From positions 883,647,199 through 883,711,198 of the forward strand of contig CM060912.1 in the NCBI GenBank assembly GCA_030737875.1: a stretch of DNA of 64,000 nt, given 5' to 3'. Both the position numbers and the translations under genes were made by a program. The stretch comes from Allium sativum (taxonomy: Eukaryota > Streptophyta > Magnoliopsida > Asparagales > Amaryllidaceae). Shown one piece after another: positions 36,335 to 50,257 of this stretch (its first letter is position 1; the number at the start of each line of letters is the position of its first letter). The notes beneath the pieces were generated by a model, which ran no database searches, had not been told where the DNA came from, and saw nothing but the letters and a program-made list of their open reading frames with translations.

Positions 36335-39300
36335 TCAATCAGAGATATCTACTCGGCATCTGGGATAAGCTTTCTGAATGCTCTCCTCGGTTTCCCAAGT
36401 ACAATCTCTCGGATCTCCACTCCATTGCACTTTGACTAAGGGAACCTTCTTGTTCCTCAGCTCTTTGGTTTCTTTGCCGATAATCTTTAGCGGCTCACGC
36501 CTCACAGCTAATTCTGGAGTAATTTCAATGTCCTGCTGAGCTGCTTCTTCCACGATCAAGTCTGGATCATGAACGTGCTTTCGAAGTTGAGATATGTGAA
36601 ATACATCATGCACTCCAGGCAACCAGTCAGGCAGTTTGACCCTATATGCGAGAGTTCCAATCCGTTCCAGAATAGGAAACGGACCAATAAATTTAGGCGC
36701 TAACTTTCCAGTTTTACCGAACCTGACAACTCCTCTCATCGGCGATACTTTCAAATATACATAGTCGCCAACTTCGAAGGATATATCTCTTCTTCTTTTA
36801 TCGGCATAGCTCTTTTGTCGGCTTTGAGCGGCGAGTAATCGCTTCTTAATAAAATCGACTTTGTCGGCAGCTTCTCGAATCATATCAGGACCCAACACAA
36901 GTCTATTTCCAGGATCGACCCAACAAGCAGGAGATCGGCACGGTCTACCATACAATGCTTCGAATGGCGACATTGTCAGACTCGCCTGGTAGCTGTTGTT
37001 ATAAGAGAATTTAGCCAAATGCAGATGGTCTTCCCATGATCCACCAAAGTCTAGAATACAAGCCCGCAATAGATCTTCTAAAATGCGATTCACCCTCTCA
37101 GTCTGACCGTCTGTCTGAGGATGATAAGCGGTGCTCATGTTTAACTTCGTTCCCAATTCGACTTGAAATGCCTCCCAGAATTTACTAGTGAATATCGTAT
37201 CTCTATCACTTACTATGCTGAGCGGCACTCCATGTAGTCTAACTATTTCCCTGAAGTATATCTGCGCCAGACTCTGAGCAGTTCTGTTTGATCTGACAGG
37301 TATGAAATGGGCGGTTTTCGTGAAACGATCTACGATCACCCAAATACTGTCATTTTCTTTTCTGGTCCTGGGCAGAACATCAATGAAATCCATAGAAATA
37401 TGTTCCCACTTCCAGCCAGGAACTTCTAGCGGTTGTAATAATCCAGCCAATTTCTGTTGATCACTTTTGACTAGCTGGCAAGTAGGGCATCGGCTAACAT
37501 ATAAGGAAATGTCCCTTTTCATCGACTTCCACCAGAAAGTGCGTTTGATGTCATTATACATTTTGCTTACTCCCGGATGGATACTGAGTTTTGACTTGTG
37601 GCATTCATCCAATACTTCCTTTCGAAGTTCAGGAATGTTAGGAACGCATATTCGACCTTTGAGCCTTAGAATCCCCTCATTATCAACTTGAAAACTCGAG
37701 GGTTCGCCTTGTTGAATTATCCCTCTGATCTTTTGAATGAAGTGATCATCCTCCTGAAGAGCAGATATCTTATCTAGCAATGAAGTCGTGATGATAAAAC
37801 TGGCGATCATTACATTCTTTCGGCTTAATGCATCGGCCACGACATTGGCTTTTCCTGGAGTATATATAATTTCGAAGTCATATGCTGCAAGAAACTCCAG
37901 CCAACGTTGCTGTCTCAAATTTAAGTCCTTCTGAGTGAACAGATACTTTAACGACTGGTGATCTGTAAACAGTTCAAATCTCTCGCCCAGAAGATAGTGT
38001 CTCCAGATTTTCAAAGAGAATATGATAGCCAATAACTCAAGATCATGAGTTACATAGTTTTTCTCGTGCGGTTTCAGTTGACGGCTAGCATAAGCAATCA
38101 CTTGGCCCCTTTGCATCAACACTGCACCAAGGCCTTCTCTAGAAGCATCAGTCCAGACTTTTAAATCTTGGTTGCCATCGATGATGGTTAACACTGGAGC
38201 TGTCGTTAATCTCAACTTCAGCTCTTCGAAAGCCTCCTCACTCTCTTGAGTCCATTTGAATTTAGAATGCTTCTTTGTAAGCTTCGTTAAGTGACCAGAT
38301 ATCTTCGAAAAGTCTTTAACGAACTTTCGGTAATAGCTAGCCAATCCGAGAAAACTGCGGACTTCAGTGGGAGTACTGGGCTGTTTCCAATTTTGAATAG
38401 CCGTGATTTTACTTGGATCCACAGCGATTCCATCTTTCGATACGACATGGCCCAGAAATTTCACTTCATCTTGCCAGAAGATACACTTGGAAAACTTGGC
38501 TTTTAATACATTCCGTTTGAGAATTTCTAACACTTGTTCCAGATGCTTTTCATGTTCGGCCTTTGATTTAGAGAAGATTAGAATATCATCAATAAAAACC
38601 AGAACAAATTTGTTCAATACTCCTCTGAATACTCTGTTCATTAGATCGACGAAATAAGCTGGAGCGTTACATAATCCGAACGGCATTACTAACCACTCGT
38701 AGAATAAGTTGGGGCCTCTGAACGCTGTCATTGGAACACACTCTTCGGCAATTCGAAGTTGATGGAAGCCTGTAGCTAGGTCCATTCGTGAAAATACTTG
38801 TGCTCCATTTAATCGATCCAACAAATCATCAATCCGCGGCAATGGATATTTGTTCTTTATTGTCTGTTTGTTCAAATCACGATAATCCACACATAACCGT
38901 AGAGTACCATCAGATTTCGGGACAAACACCACTGCTGCACCCCAATCAGAGAAACTAGGCCTGATCAGACCTTTCCATACTAGCTGTCGTGTTTGATTGT
39001 CTAATTCTTCCTTCTCTTTCAAGGACATTCTTCGAATAGCGTGAACTACCGGCCTTGCATTGGGAATCAAAGCAATCTTGAAATCTATTTCTCTTTGCGG
39101 AGGTAAGCGAACAACTTCTTCGAACACGTCCGCATAGTTCTTGACGACAGGAATATCTTTAATGAGGTCAGGAATATTCTCAGTGATTTCAGGGACATTT
39201 TCTATTTGGGAGGGAGAAACATCCAAAGCTGCCCAGAAATCCTTTCTATTAGCATTCTGACCTTCACAGGGAATGGTTATATAATCACCTGATTTAATCC

Positions 39301-40576
39301 TTGCCTTTCCGATTCTGTCGGCGCATTTAACTTCAGCTTCATATTTAGTCAACCAGTCTAACCCCAAGATAAGATCAAACTCTTTAAAATTCATGACGGC
39401 TGCGATGGTAGGAAATCGATAACGAGAAAAAGAAACCGGTACTCTACAAATCCAACTGAGATCAATGGAACCCCCAATAGGATTCTGGACAGTCATTGGT
39501 TCCTTGAGCTTTTTCAAATTCAAAACCAGTTTCTTAGCTGCATCTTTGGCAATGAAGCTTCTTGACGCGCCCGTGTCAAACAGTACTTTAACTGGGATGT
39601 CTTTGACAGTTAGCGTGCCTTCTAACACATCGGGCCTTTTCAGAACACCTGCGGGCCCAGAAGTTTCTGCCATTTCATTTACCTGAACTGTTTTGGTCTT
39701 TTTCAACATCCAGCAATCTCTCTTTATATGACCCGTCTTATGACAAAGATTGCACTCCCGGGTCACTTGAAACTTATTCTTGGATTTAGACTCATCCCTT
39801 TTTGGTTTCTTTAGAGATCGGCAACTTATCGAGAGATGTCCTTGCTTATTGCAATTAGAGCATACAATTGTCGTTACTAGTTTCTCCTCTGATTTGGCCC
39901 TTTTTCTCTTGGCACTGGCCTTCTTACTGATCTCAGACATTGTACTTGCCTCAGGAATATCAGTTTCCGACTCTGCTATGTCACTACAACAAACTTCTTC
40001 TTCGTCGCGCAACATTCCTTTCTTGTCTAGATCTTCGTATTGATAAGCCATATAAATCATTTCTGAGAAAGGAAGCTTCACATGCCCCAATACTTTATTC
40101 CGGTATTTCCTTTGAAGCCCGTGAATAAACCTCATATTTTTCCTCTTTGGATTTTGAATTAGATGAGGAGCAAAGTGAGAAAGTTCATTGAATTTCTTAT
40201 GATATTCGGGAATTGTCATGTCTCCTTGTATTAGATAAGAAAATTCGTCGCATAGCCGTTCGGTCACTTCGGGAGGAGTAAATCTTTCTAAGAAAATTAC
40301 TTTGAATCTGTCCCAGGTGATATCACCTTCTGGATTATTTTCAATAACTGAATCCCACCAGAACAAAGCTTCATCTTTGAGAGCCCAGGAGGCCAGTAAT
40401 CTTTTCTGGTCATCCTTAAGCTTTAATGCTTCGAAGATTTTCTCAGCCGAACGAATCCAAGCTTGTGTCTTCATAATAGATTCTTCACCAGAGAACGGTA
40501 TTCCACCCATATTTCGATATTTGATTAATAGGGCCTCAATATCCGGTTCTGCATTCCTTCTGTTTCTGACACTCAT
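36335..40576 (-). CDS. Element B: complete gag-pol polyprotein, 1413 aa, with chromodomain
   Basis: A single frame encodes all proteins of a Ty3/gypsy chromovirus. Gag covers residues ~35-180 (LFWWDSV, FTPPEV), with CCHC knuckles at 239-252 and 275-288. Protease DTGA is at 334-337. Reverse transcriptase spans ~540-720 with FIDD at 661-664. RNase H has D810, E847, D872 and D915. Integrase has H993, H1000, C1030 and C1033, and catalytic D1063, D1124 and E1160 (35 residues between the last two). A C-terminal chromodomain (~1358-1406; [12 protein letters not shown]) probably directs integration to heterochromatin. There is no stop, frameshift or missing catalytic residue. Start at ATG 40576 is the first methionine after the leader and fits the Gag start. 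The protein would be cleaved by its own protease. Confidence 0.95.
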   Translation of the reverse strand: MSVRNRRNAEPDIEALLIKYRNMGGIPFSGEESIMKTQAWIRSAEKIFEALKLKDDQKRLLASWALKDEALFWWDSVIENNPEGDITWDRFKVIFLERFTPPEVTERLCDEFSYLIQGDMTIPEYHKKFNELSHFAPHLIQNPKRKNMRFIHGLQRKYRNKVLGHVKLPFSEMIYMAYQYEDLDKKGMLRDEEEVCCSDIAESETDIPEASTMSEISKKASAKRKRAKSEEKLVTTIVCSNCNKQGHLSISCRSLKKPKRDESKSKNKFQVTRECNLCHKTGHIKRDCWMLKKTKTVQVNEMAETSGPAGVLKRPDVLEGTLTVKDIPVKVLFDTGASRSFIAKDAAKKLVLNLKKLKEPMTVQNPIGGSIDLSWICRVPVSFSRYRFPTIAAVMNFKEFDLILGLDWLTKYEAEVKCADRIGKARIKSGDYITIPCEGQNANRKDFWAALDVSPSQIENVPEITENIPDLIKDIPVVKNYADVFEEVVRLPPQREIDFKIALIPNARPVVHAIRRMSLKEKEELDNQTRQLVWKGLIRPSFSDWGAAVVFVPKSDGTLRLCVDYRDLNKQTIKNKYPLPRIDDLLDRLNGAQVFSRMDLATGFHQLRIAEECVPMTAFRGPNLFYEWLVMPFGLCNAPAYFVDLMNRVFRGVLNKFVLVFIDDILIFSKSKAEHEKHLEQVLEILKRNVLKAKFSKCIFWQDEVKFLGHVVSKDGIAVDPSKITAIQNWKQPSTPTEVRSFLGLASYYRKFVKDFSKISGHLTKLTKKHSKFKWTQESEEAFEELKLRLTTAPVLTIIDGNQDLKVWTDASREGLGAVLMQRGQVIAYASRQLKPHEKNYVTHDLELLAIIFSLKIWRHYLLGERFELFTDHQSLKYLFTQKDLNLRQQRWLEFLAAYDFEIIYTPGKANVVADALSRKNVMIASFIITTSLLDKISALQEDDHFIQKIRGIIQQGEPSSFQVDNEGILRLKGRICVPNIPELRKEVLDECHKSKLSIHPGVSKMYNDIKRTFWWKSMKRDISLYVSRCPTCQLVKSDQQKLAGLLQPLEVPGWKWEHISMDFIDVLPRTRKENDSIWVIVDRFTKTAHFIPVRSNRTAQSLAQIYFREIVRLHGVPLSIVSDRDTIFTSKFWEAFQVELGTKLNMSTAYHPQTDGQTERVNRILEDLLRACILDFGGSWEDHLHLAKFSYNNSYQASLTMSPFEALYGRPCRSPACWVDPGNRLVLGPDMIREAADKVDFIKKRLLAAQSRQKSYADKRRRDISFEVGDYVYLKVSPMRGVVRFGKTGKLAPKFIGPFPILERIGTLAYRVKLPDWLPGVHDVFHISQLRKHVHDPDLIVEEAAQQDIEITPELAVRREPLKIIGKETKELRNKKVPLVKVQWSGDPRDCTWETEESIQKAYPRCRVDISD

Positions 40577-40817
40577 TTTCTAGTACTTCTGCAAATGGCA
40601 GATCAAGTGTCAGGTCACAGAAAAGGTATTTTTTTAAAATATAGAAACACATACTTCAAATGTAAATGTGTCTATCAAGGTGTAATTTCATTCTGCTTTA
40701 CTCATACTAGGATATTACTGATCCTATCTGTATAGAGTTACCCGTCCTAGAACACTACTGGTTCTATTTCTGACGAGTTCGTTCAAATGTTATATTCCAG
40801 AACTAAGCTTAACCAAA
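40577..40817 (-). other. Element B: untranslated leader
   Basis: About 240 bases between primer site and gag ATG. It contains two related units (CCAGTAGTGTTCTAGGACG and CAGTAATATCCTAGTATG). A similar unit (CAGTAGTATCCTAGAACG) lies after the primer site of D, so this may be a packaging or dimerisation signal shared by B and its non-coding relative. Confidence 0.55.
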
Positions 40818-40829
40818 GCTCTGATACCA
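40818..40829 (-). other. Element B: primer binding site for initiator tRNA-Met
   Basis: The minus strand reads TGGTATCAGAGC, three bases after the 5' LTR end. Confidence 0.92.
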
Positions 40830-42169
40830 CGATGAGACGACCCGATTTCCCGTTCTCACGGAAACAAGGTTATCTTTGGAATATAACACAGAAACATATA
40901 ATAGCAGAACAGAATTAAATAAATACACCAGATAATGAACAACAAAATATACTGGATAAAAGTAATCATCAGAGTTACACAGTATACAGGATCTTACTTA
41001 GTACAAATACAGTTCAGCTATACATAAATGTCTACAGCGGAAATAAACAAAATATGTACAATAGGAGCTGAATAGCATAAAAAGAAATAAATGATAGAAT
41101 CCATCTTCAGCTCCAGCTATCCAGAAAGAACCAGCTAAACCTGAATACAAGGCTGCCCGTGTAGAAAAAGGGGGCACCCGAGTTTGAGAGTGAAACAAAC
41201 TACGAGTCAGTCATGGGACTGGTATGAGAAATCCACTCAACACATATATAATTGGCTAATCACAGGACCACGCCACTTTCGTGGAACGGGTTTACTCCAT
41301 TGGATTGCCAGTGCTTTAAAACAAATCTTTCTTTTAAACATCGCTATGCTTTTTATAAAAATGAAGCCATTATAAGACTCAGTTCCCATCACACAATGCA
41401 ACGCAAACCGGAGGATAGAGTTTTACCTTATAATGGCCAAAATATGATTGATACGAATAAAACAAAGGCAATTGATATTATTGCTAGTGTTTATATGTTT
41501 TGAAAACAATTTCAAATCATAACTATCAATCATAGACGGCATGGGTATCATATATCATGTCGCCATATATATATACAATCAAAACCGCACGATGTCGTAT
41601 TTGGAAATTGGATTTCCGTCATGAACCAAGGCAAAAGATAGTCCTTACCGAATTCGTGACTCTCTAGCCCGAGCCACAGGCAAGCGCACAGGCAAGCCTT
41701 TAGATCGTCAGGGCCGGTCCACCGATGTGGATTATTATGCCTGAACAATACGTTTCCCCGCCCTTTGGGGCGTAAACGAGCCAACGAATGACTCCATCGG
41801 ACCCGGATCGTCCGATCAAACCGAGGCGCCTCGCAACAGCAACAACCACATAGGTGAAAAGTATATAAATGTCAGGGCTGGTAGGTCACTGACACCACCC
41901 TAGCTAGAAAGAAACGCGTGCCCTCCCTGAGGTCCTTCTCCAGTTTTAGGTTCATACCGGGGTGTGAGGCTCGCGAATTCACGTTATACACAAAGCTACG
42001 CCACACAGGCGGTGCTTTGATCATCACCACAAGACTTTGCTTTTCAACAGAAGCCCTGATCACTGCATCTTAGCATGCCACACAGGCAATTCATGCCATG
42101 CGACTGATGTCCATCGATATACAACCTCTGAGCTCGTGCGTCTCAAAGAAGGGCGTTAAGCAAAAGAAT

Positions 42170-42300
42170 AAATTCTTCGCCGCCAAATAGATGTATATTT
42201 AACAGAGATCAATCAACATAGAATAAAATCCAATGTCAGACACACAGTCCATTTGCAAGTCCGTTCTGGGTCTGAACGAAACCGGAGGCACTAAATACCT
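42170..42300 (-). promoter_or_regulatory. Element B 5' LTR: conserved block with second TATA box
   Basis: Copy of the block at 31640-31770; TTAAATATACAT is at 42202-42191 on the minus strand. In the 5' LTR this is a position from which the element itself could be transcribed. Confidence 0.5.
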
Positions 42301-43807
42301 CGCAAACCCTTCGATCACCACGTACGTCTGGACGATCACCACTCATTATCCATATTTCGGGATGCCTCCCAATCAGGACCTCGGTTACCATCCAAACGAG
42401 GTGAAGATCTCCGGTCTTCGACCACCATCTTCATCTTCGAATTTCAATCGTCGGTCGATTATTCGAAATGAGAATTAACTCGGCCTTTCCAAATAATTCA
42501 CGTATATTTAGAATTTCAAATCGATTTATTTCAATGGTTAAATTATTCGACAACACCAATTGTGTTCTTTAATGTAATTTTCACACCAAACACATTCAAC
42601 CATCAAAAGCCACGCAAATCAAGCAAATTCAGTTTATTTCTATTCCATATCGCTTATGATATTTTATAACTATTTATCGCTATTTTTATTTATTTTAAAA
42701 TAGCCATTTTATTCAAAACGACGCTTCGGGCCATAAGGCGGCCGTGGCGCTGTTTTCCTTCAGATTTGATTTACATATATCTGAAAATCTAACCGTTGGA
42801 TCTTCGCAAAATTTACATCATTAGAAAGGTCTTTTCAAAACGAATCCAACGGTTCCAGTTTCTGGAAATTCCGACGGTCGGATCTCCCGGTACAATCGTT
42901 TGAAATTTCGATTTCAAAATACGAACTGCAGCGTCGTTATTCGATTAAATATAATTATATTTATATATATAAATAAATATAATCGTTTCTGGCGCTGTTT
43001 TTCTTCAGATTTGAACTAAACATTCCAGACAATCCAACCGTTGGATTTTAACAAGGTTGGTGCCGTTGGAAAGATTATTCCAAGGCGAACCCGACGGTTG
43101 AGGTTTCGGGAAAATCCAATGGTCGGATTTCCCGTACTAGTCGTTTGAAATCACGGTTTCAAAATACGAACTGCACGGCCTCGTTTCGTTTTAATTTTAT
43201 TTATATTTATATATTTATATAAATATAGTTCATTCAATGATTTCCATATCGTTTTCACTTCAAATATTTTTCTAACGCCTTAAATTTTGGAAAAATTTCG
43301 CCATAACCTCCCCTGCACCGGGAGCATCGGGAAATCGCAAATAGCGTTCCCAGTCCTTCTAATCTCAAAAAGAAAAAGAAGAAGCCAAGCGGCTAGCCAA
43401 TAGGCTCAAAATCATCACCCAAACAAATCAGTAAATGTGTACCTATTTGTCGGGCACAAAATTTTATTCCTCTTCTCTAGCCCCTTTGCTATAACCTGTT
43501 CAATGAATATTGCATGTACATATATATACAGTTCTTATCATTTATCAATTTCTATTCGACTTCATATTTGATTTCTATTTGGTTTAAAAACTCCATTCAT
43601 TCTAATGTTACATAAATAGGTGCAAATCATTTCATTAGCTAATTAATGAATATTTCATCTCATATATGTTTATTTTGAACAAGTGGCTATTTTTAACACT
43701 TCACATTTCAACGATTTATGCATACAATAAAAATGTGATTTTTATTGTAAAACAATTCATTTAAAAACACTATTTTTCTATATAGTTCATATAGGTGACA
43801 AAATAGG

Positions 43808-44300
43808 ATTTTTATCATAAAACAATTTATTTCAAAATATGAATACCATTCAACACATGAATTTCTAAACAACGAATGAATATCAATTCAACACATGAAT
43901 GTTTTCTATGGTTTCTATATATAGATAAAAATGTGATTTTTATTATTGAACAATTTATTTCAAAATATGAATACCATTCAACACATGAATTTCTAAACAA
44001 CGAATGAATATCAATTCAACACATGAATGTTTTCAATAGTTTTTATATATAGATAAAAATATGATTTTTGTTATCGAACAATTTATTTTAAAATATGAAT
44101 ACCATTCAACACATGAATTTCTAAACAACGAATGAATATCAATTCAACACATGAATGTTTTCTATGGTTTCTATATATAGATAAAAATGTGATTTTTATT
44201 ATCGAACAATTTATTTCAAAATGTGAATACCATTCAACACATGAATTTCTAAACAACGAATGAATATCAATTCAACACATGAATGTTTTCTATACAATGA
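43808..44300 (-). repeat. 128 bp tandem array in LTR B 5' copy
   Basis: Four units matching the array at 33281-33775, in the same order and with the same unit-to-unit variants. No units were gained or lost since insertion. Confidence 0.92.
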
Positions 44301-44676
44301 ATAAATATAGTTTAAGCATATGAAAATAATTCAAACACACAAATATTATTCAAAATTTCGGCAGCATAACGGCAGGGTAGTTACACCGGCACCGTCCCTA
44401 GTACGTCTCCTTGCTCTACCTTAAAACCTCGCGGTTTTTGACAATGGGGTTCATGCATCTAGTTCGCACGCAGGCGGCATGTATATATTTATTTCATTTC
44501 CACAAACTAATCCTAAGTGGTTTCAACCAAATATTTCACAACCACCAATGGGTATTTTTCAACCACAATCAACCAATATCAATCACCAACAATCCCAAAC
44601 AATCATTCGCTATCAATCAAATTTCCACAACAATTTCAACCAATAAATATCGTCCATGGTTTGTGGACGAGGGGGC

Positions 44677-44677
<1 letters not shown>

Positions 44678-44714
<37 letters not shown>
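44678..44714. repeat. TA microsatellite in LTR B 5' copy
   Basis: About 18 TA units, shorter than the 3' partner. Confidence 0.9.
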
Positions 44715-44719
<5 letters not shown>

Positions 44720-45398
44720 GATAGCAATTCACTTTCATTTCACACATATAAAATATAAATTTTAAATCAGAAATCTCACCAATAGCTATCCAACTGCACG
44801 ACTCTTCCTTTATAGAAATCTTCGCCTTTTGTCGCTTTCGCCTGTATTCTCTACACATGTAAAAATCGAATTTTTACGATGCTATTCAATATATAAAAAT
44901 ATGATTTTTACTTCGACTTTCAATATATAAAAATATGACTTTTCCTATTTAAAGTTCAAATCTTTTTCCATTAAAGTTTAAACCTTTCCTATTTAATATT
45001 TAAACCATTTTTTAAAAACAAAATCAGTTTATTTCTTTAAAACAAATCAGTTTTTAATACTTTAAAAACAAAATCAGTTTTATTTCTTTAAAAACAAATC
45101 AGTTTTATTTCTTTAAAAACAAATCAGTTTTATTTCTATATTTTTAAAACAGTTTTATTTCTATATTTTTAAAACTGTTTTATTTCTTTAAAATCCTAAA
45201 AAAAAATCAGTTTTAAAATTCTTAAAAATTCAGTTTTTATTTTTAAAACAAAACAGTTTTTTTTTCTTTTTCTTTAAATTCAGTTTTAAATCTATCCTAA
45301 TATCAGTTTTAAATCTATCCTAATATTAGTTTTAAACTTTATATAAAAATCAGTTTATATATAAAATAAAAATAAAATAAATAAAAATTAAATTAAAA

Positions 45399-45749
45399 AC
45401 TTACAAAGGAGCGGGGGGGGGGGGGGGGGGGAGGAGACGACGTCGGCGGCTTCAGTGTCGCGAGCGAGGGGGGGGAAGAGGCTTCGTCGGAGATAGTACG
45501 ATCTGGGGGGGCTTCGGGTTTCGAACGCGATGGAGGGAGGAGCGGGGTCTTCGTCGGCGGCTTCGATCGATGGAGGGGGGGGGGGGGCAGGTGGAGGCGT
45601 GGTCGTCGGCGATGGCGGTCGTGGGCGGGCGGCTCGATCTAATTTAGGGTTTTTTTTTTCTCTTTTCCGTTTGAAATTATAATGAACGGGGGGGGGGGGG
45701 GGGGGCAAGCAGAAGGAAAAAGGGGGAGAAAGAATATATTTTATATATA
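45399..45749 (-). promoter_or_regulatory. Element B 5' LTR: TATA box, GC-rich leader and splice donor
   Basis: Same module as at 34896-35243: a TATATAAAATATA-type box near 45749-45735, poly-C runs, AAACCCTAAA, GC-rich leader and TT|GTAAGT (intron start 45404). The base before the donor differs from the 3' copy (TTTGTAAGT against CTGTAAGT). A P/R-rich open frame crosses the leader but has no ATG start. Confidence 0.5.
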
Positions 45750-47838
45750 TATTTTTTAATTATTTAATTATTCCAAAAAGGTTGACTTTTACATACGACC
45801 TCGAAACGAGGCCCACCGCCTGTCGCCCCTAGCGTTTCACCCCCATTCCGAACACAATGGGATATGTATCGCAAGCTGATTTGATTGTTACAATCAGTTT
45901 CCGTTGAATTTTCATTTAAATCATTATATTGAATTTTAAACGTACATTTCAAATTACCGGGGCCACATACTAACTAGAAAAATTCCCGAAAAATATTTTC
46001 TAGCTTCGTATTGACGATACGGTCCTAACAAAACTAGTTTCGTCGAATTCTGAGACCGTTTGAAAAATGCCCAATTTCCAGTCGATTAAAATCAACTGAA
46101 ACTGGTCAAACGCGTTTTACTTTGCCACGCTCACATATTGACTCGAAAAATTATGAAATTTGAAACCTAGCAATAACATGACACTGCGGATCCAACAAAA
46201 GTGGTTTCGTCGAAATCCGAGGTCATTTGAAATATGTCCATTTTTAAGGGCCTGAATTCCATAGCGACTATTCAGAATTTTCAACTGGACATATCTTTTG
46301 ATTCCCGCTATCAAATTTCGATTGGTCAGATTCGTTAGAAAGATATCATCAATTAGATACTAATGTTTTTGGTCTCACTAAAATCCAGGTTGTTTTGCAC
46401 CCGGTATATTCAATTGAAGTTTGAAATCGAATTATCGAACTACCGCGCCATTTTCAATTCTATATATAATTATAATTAATTATATTCGTTTTCAATTGTC
46501 GATTCAAACTCAGTTTTCATCGCCATTATTTAAAATATTTATTTTAAATATTTAAAATCCATTATTTTAGCCAATTTAAAAATTTTAAATTGGTTCAGAT
46601 TTTCTGGGTCGTTACAAACTTCTAGCATGTGAACATGGAAAAACAAAACGACATGAATTAACTGAATACAAGATTACACCATGACGATAAGGTCAACAAG
46701 ATTAGACAAGGTAGTCACAAGATATGCTAAGATGACTGGATACGCTCTAATACTTTCGCAGCTTCGCTATTTCCTTGTTATACCGGTTTCTATATCTCTG
46801 CACCACCTAACTAGTGTTCAACTAGTAACGATAACGTGATCCCAACCCCTGTAGTTTCCATTGTCTTCAGGCATACATTTATTATTTATTACCTAGATCT
46901 AGTCTAGGGTTTTCTATCAAGTGCTTTCTAGATTTAACTATAGTTTTACGCTATCTGCTGAAAGCTTTTCGAGTTCAGGGTTTATGCCACCTAGTCCAAC
47001 TAGGGATTACGCTACCTGTCGAACAATGCTCCCAAGTCTAGGACACACTACCTAGAGTGGTATATGTTCCTAGGCTTCCCCACGCATGTATCGCGAATCG
47101 TTATCGCTTGTCTAGATGCACATGTCCTGTAATTGCGATCCGAGTCCTATGACAGGGCAAATCAAGGAATACAGAACTCGATCGGGAGCTTTCAGATATC
47201 TGCCGATGCAGATGCTAAGGTCTGTTTTTATTCCAGTGGCTATGGTCCCACTTGACCCCTCCCTCAGCTAATGAAAGGCACACCTTGTAAAATGAGAACT
47301 ATACGCCGGCCCCCGGTGCCCCACTATCCTATGGCCATCCGCAACCATAACTAGATAGCAAGTATATGGTCATTTGGAGTTCTCCGCCTTTCCGCTTCAC
47401 GTATCTCGATTGACTCAAGAAGGATGGTAGACGACGAGTTGCTATCACAGTTCTACCGTCTTCTCACTGAATCACGCTGGTCCATCCTAGTCTTTAGGTT
47501 GCCACATATATATTGCAACCAAGGCATACCCTCGGTTCTTCTAACGCAGACCTTAACCTCTGTGATCCCAGGATGATCATCTGCAGCCTCACAGAGGGAT
47601 ACCAAGAGTACCCTCACGTCCCCTCGAAGCCTCGGGCTTCGTAACCCAATTCGTTGGAGCCTTCTTAAAACCAGATGGATGTCCGCTCCTTCGTGTTATA
47701 CTAAGAATTACTACTTAGTTCTACTATCTAAGGTTTACCACTTAGTTTCCAAATTCCTTGTTTTCTTAACTAAGTTTTACTACTTAGTCCCTTTTTCAAC
47801 TGAGGTTTACTACTTAGTTTTCTTTCTCGCCAGGTTGG

Positions 47839-48364
47839 GTTGGTTAAGTGTCTTTAGTCGATTCAAGCTATCTTAACCCTCTTCCCTTATCCTATTACAC
47901 TGGTTAAGTGTTATCCCTTTATGCTTTTTACTTAACCCTATTCATTTATCATATTCTGATGGTTAAGCGTTCAGGTTTACTTAACCCTATGGTCTAGTCC
48001 AGCTAACATATTAAATTGGCTAAGTGTATTACTTAACCCCAACCTCTAGTCTAGTTAACATGTTAAATTGGCTAAGTGTATTAACTTTACTTAACCCCAC
48101 CTTCTAGTCTAGTCAACATGTTAATTTGGCTAAGTATTCCCATGGACTTAACCCTCCCATTCTAGCTTTAACTGTGCTAAGTTGGTTAAGTGTTCCTTAA
48201 CCTTCCCATTCTAGCTTAACCGTGTTAGGTTGGTTAAGTGTTCCTATGGACTTAACCTTCCCATTCTAGCTTAACTTTGTTAAGTCGGTTAAGTGTTCCT
48301 ATGGACTTAACCCACCCATTCTTGCTTAACTGTGTTAAATTGGTTAAGTGTTTCTATGGACTTA
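47839..48364 (-). repeat. GGTTAAGTG / ACTTAACC cluster, second LTR C copy
   Basis: Counterpart of 24765-25290, with nearly the same sequence. Confidence 0.75.
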
Positions 48365-49590
48365 ACTCTCCCATTCTTGTTCTAGCTTTAATTAATAAAT
48401 TAAAGTCGCAACCTCTCACATTAGACAGATATTGCTGCGGTTACTGGATGTGTCGGTCGGTTCCGGGCAGGTTTACACCGCAACTCAGTCTAACCTCGGG
48501 TTAGGCATATTCATGTTTTCTAAGTTCAAAGGGTTTTGATTAATTTCCAAATCTGGTTTTGAAAACAACCATCCCGTCCTTCGGATCAGTTAGGGATAGC
48601 CAGGGAGGGAAGGAAACTTGTATTTTCCAAACCCAAGCCTAGACACTATCCTCTCTGTCACCCTAGAACCTTCTGGTCTATGTGTTATAAAAAGGGATGT
48701 TATCAAAATACTTTTCTTTTGTTTATAAATTGTTAACAATTTATTTCAAAAGCCCATTTCCCCTTTTTAGACAAATTTGGCCTATATTTATTTGTCAAGC
48801 CTACTAGTATACTTATATTCTAGGCCCAAGTCCTAACCCAACATGCAGTTTAGGCCATTTCCTATTTCATTGCCGAAACTAGATTAAATATCCTAGTTTA
48901 TAATTTATGGCCAAAACTTAACCAAGTTACATATTTTGTGGTAAATGAACAATTTAACATTTATGACGAATTCTATAAGTAAATTACTCCTAATTTACTT
49001 ATTTCATTACTACTCTTTTAATGTACATTGTCACATTTATTATTATGGCCCATTCTCTCTTATTTATCATATTTATACTTTTTGGTATGTAAATTATACC
49101 AAATTTAGTGTCGCTAACCATAATTTATTCTAAACATGACAATTGCTCACAATTATGAATAAATTCAAAATTGTGCTAATATACTTATTCCAAATCAACC
49201 TTAATTAACCCAATCTTGGTTTAACATCCTAATTCACAATTTATGGCAAAACTAGAATTATTTTTCTAGTTTACATTTTATGCCTAAAATTTAGCTTACT
49301 TACTAACGCTAAATTTAATATGTCAAAATCACATATTCCCTAATCCATGTCAATTTCCCCGTTTTCATTTTAATATGCATGTCATAATACATATTCCAAA
49401 TTATGCCAATTTCCAAGTTTACAATTACGTTCATATTCATTTCCATGTTTTTCCCCAAATCGCATTACCACCGTTCGAATAATCGTGATTCAACCTAGAT
49501 TATAAATAAATCTAGATTCGTAGATAAAAAGGGAATGAATCAAAATGACAAGAAGGAATAATTGGCATAAAAAGGTTTGGATAACAATGT

Positions 49591-49727
49591 AGGTTCAAGA
49601 ATATGGGTAGACCTAACTAAATAGGTAAATTCCCACTGTCTTAAAACCAAAGAATGGGCAAAATAGGTTCAAGAACGTGGGTAGACCTAACTTAATAGGT
49701 AAATTCCCACTGTCTTAAAACCAAAGA
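49591..49727 (-). repeat. 73 bp tandem duplication, second LTR C copy
   Basis: Counterpart of 26517-26653. Confidence 0.85.
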
Positions 49728-50257
49728 AAAACCAAGGAACAGGTAGAATAAATAATTGGGTTTAGACCCAACTTCTCAATCACAAAACTAAAGCAATATT
49801 TTCCTAATCATAAATCATGGGTGTCAAAATCACAGTTGTCCGCATTATGTCATAAGTAATAGTTTATTTCCAAATCAAAGGTATAGGCCTAGTCAAGGAA
49901 ATAATCCTTGTAGTCACAGTCACAGTCATAGGAAATGTCCATAGTCATATGCGATGTTCATAGTCCAAAAGGGAAAATAATTCCCATGGTCCTAAGTCAT
50001 TGTCATAGGCAATGTTTATATGTCCCAAAATCAAAGGCTTATGTCATAGTCCAAAGGCATATGCTTTCAAAGGCCACAGTTCTATAGTCATAGTCACGGT
50101 TACAGTCTTATTTGTCCTCGAATCATAACAGTTCTTAATTCAGTCCAAGAGTATAAACACAGATTCGAAGAGAGAGAGAGAGAGATTTGGCATATTCCTT
50201 TATTCCTTTAATTTCATGTCACAAATAAAACAAAATATTCAGATCTAGAAATAACCA

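Larger units (their letters stand above)
30303..46616 (-). mobile_element. Element B: young, apparently intact Ty3/gypsy chromovirus, 16.3 kb
   Basis: On the minus strand: 5' LTR 46616-40833, primer site, leader, single gag-pol frame 40576-36335, polypurine tract, 3' LTR 36113-30303. It sits inside the 5' LTR of C; the uninterrupted partner near 23540 shows the empty site (GTTCAGTAACTTC). The target duplication is AACTT on the right and ACATT on the left, two bases changed. LTRs differ mainly in homopolymer and microsatellite length with scattered substitutions. LTRs make up 11.6 of 16.3 kb. It is the only element here able to encode all replication proteins. Confidence 0.93.
40833..46616 (-). 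repeat. Element B: 5' LTR, 5784 bp
   Basis: It is collinear with 30303-36113 throughout. Visible differences are few substitutions, a shorter TA run and altered poly-G/C lengths. All internal modules of the 3' copy are present. High similarity indicates recent insertion. Confidence 0.93.
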
